Origin: Lineus longissimus | Lineage: Eukaryota; Nemertea; Pilidiophora; Heteronemertea; Lineidae | DNA length: 64,000 nt | Reading direction: 5' to 3' | Assembly (NCBI RefSeq): GCF_910592395.1 | Contig: NC_088308.1 | Span: forward strand, 22,457,501 to 22,521,500 | Shown here: one piece after another, positions 63,785 through 64,000 of the stretch | How the letters are laid out: the number at the start of each line of letters is the position of its first letter | Position numbering within the stretch: the stretch's first letter is position 1 | The notes under the pieces: model-generated | What the model was told of the DNA's origin: nothing | Database searches by the model: none | The model's input: the letters and a program-made list of their open reading frames with translations, nothing else | Translations under genes and position numbers: made by a program

Positions 63785-64000
63785 CGCAGTAAGAGGCCGA
63801 ACATTTGCAGTAAGAGGCCGAACATTTGCAGTAAGAGGCAAGAATACTTGCAGTAAGAGGCCAGAACACTTGCAGTGAGAGGCCGAAACACTTGCAGTAA
63901 GAGGCCAAACATTTGCAGTAAGAGGCCGAACATTTGCAGTAAGAGGCCGAACATTTGCAGTAAGAGGGCAGAACACCTGCAGTGAGAGGCCGAACATTTG
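63785..64000. repeat. 21-bp minisatellite running off the window
   Basis: At least ten copies of CAGTAAGAGGCCGAACATTTG with variants (AGAACACTTG, CAAGAATACTTG). Being a multiple of three, it gives open minus-strand frames (LLQMFG / LTANVRP repeats). No splice context was seen, so treated as intronic. Confidence 0.9.

Noticed and set aside
63686-63997. Open minus-strand frames with LLQMFG or LTANVRP repeats
   Set aside because: Read-through of the 21-bp minisatellite; the real exon here is 63612-63730 in another frame.

Overview
This is eukaryotic (metazoan) genomic DNA. The genes are split by short GT-AG introns, and the gaps carry SINE-, MITE- and LINE-like debris and many minisatellites. 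The word acatgta is frequent, which fits a marine invertebrate (a lophotrochozoan or an invertebrate deuterostome); I cannot name the species. No prokaryotic features, CRISPR arrays or intact rRNA/tRNA genes were seen.

Layout: (1) 1-5030 is upstream/intronic DNA with a 953-bp inverted-repeat transposon (609-1561) and simple repeats. (2) 5077-9399 (+) is a four-exon gene for a 948-residue protein: leucine-rich repeats, a Pro/Tyr/Gln-rich linker, a death domain and a long low-complexity tail with a PPxY motif. (3) 9400 to about 12.2 kb holds its 3' UTR and the gap to a convergent neighbour. (4) From about 12.2 kb to beyond the right edge, on the minus strand, lies one giant ABCA-subfamily ABC transporter gene. 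I placed 72 coding positions, two of which have alternative exons (74 exons in all). They join without a break in reading frame into 4,909 residues, and the N-terminus lies outside the window. In transcript order: a very long first extracellular domain of tandem repeats (63730 to 45058), a membrane-proximal ABCA1-like region (44886 to 41494), TMD1 (41155 to 34580), NBD1 (28171 to 25943), an R-like linker (25844 to 25378), TMD2 with a second extracellular domain (25457 to 18720), NBD2 (18430 to 16504) and the C-terminal tail (15938 to 15666). Size and architecture are those of ABCA12/ABCA13; both nucleotide-binding sites look intact.

Most notable: (a) the extracellular repeats are built from a four-exon cassette with a fixed phase cycle (0-2, 2-1, 1-0, 0-0). 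There are 13 units plus partial ends, and each unit's last module carries a conserved Cys pair. (b) Three of the units (U3-U4-U5) look like a block duplicate of the next three (U6-U7-U8), but the two copies differ in introns. (c) TMD1 contains two pairs of tandemly duplicated exons, for TM2 and for TM5. Their splice phases make joint inclusion or joint skipping a frameshift, so mutually exclusive splicing could give four transporter isoforms that differ in pore helices. (d) The intron leading into the first pair has a GC donor.

The two genes converge (tail to tail); nothing in the sequence links their functions.
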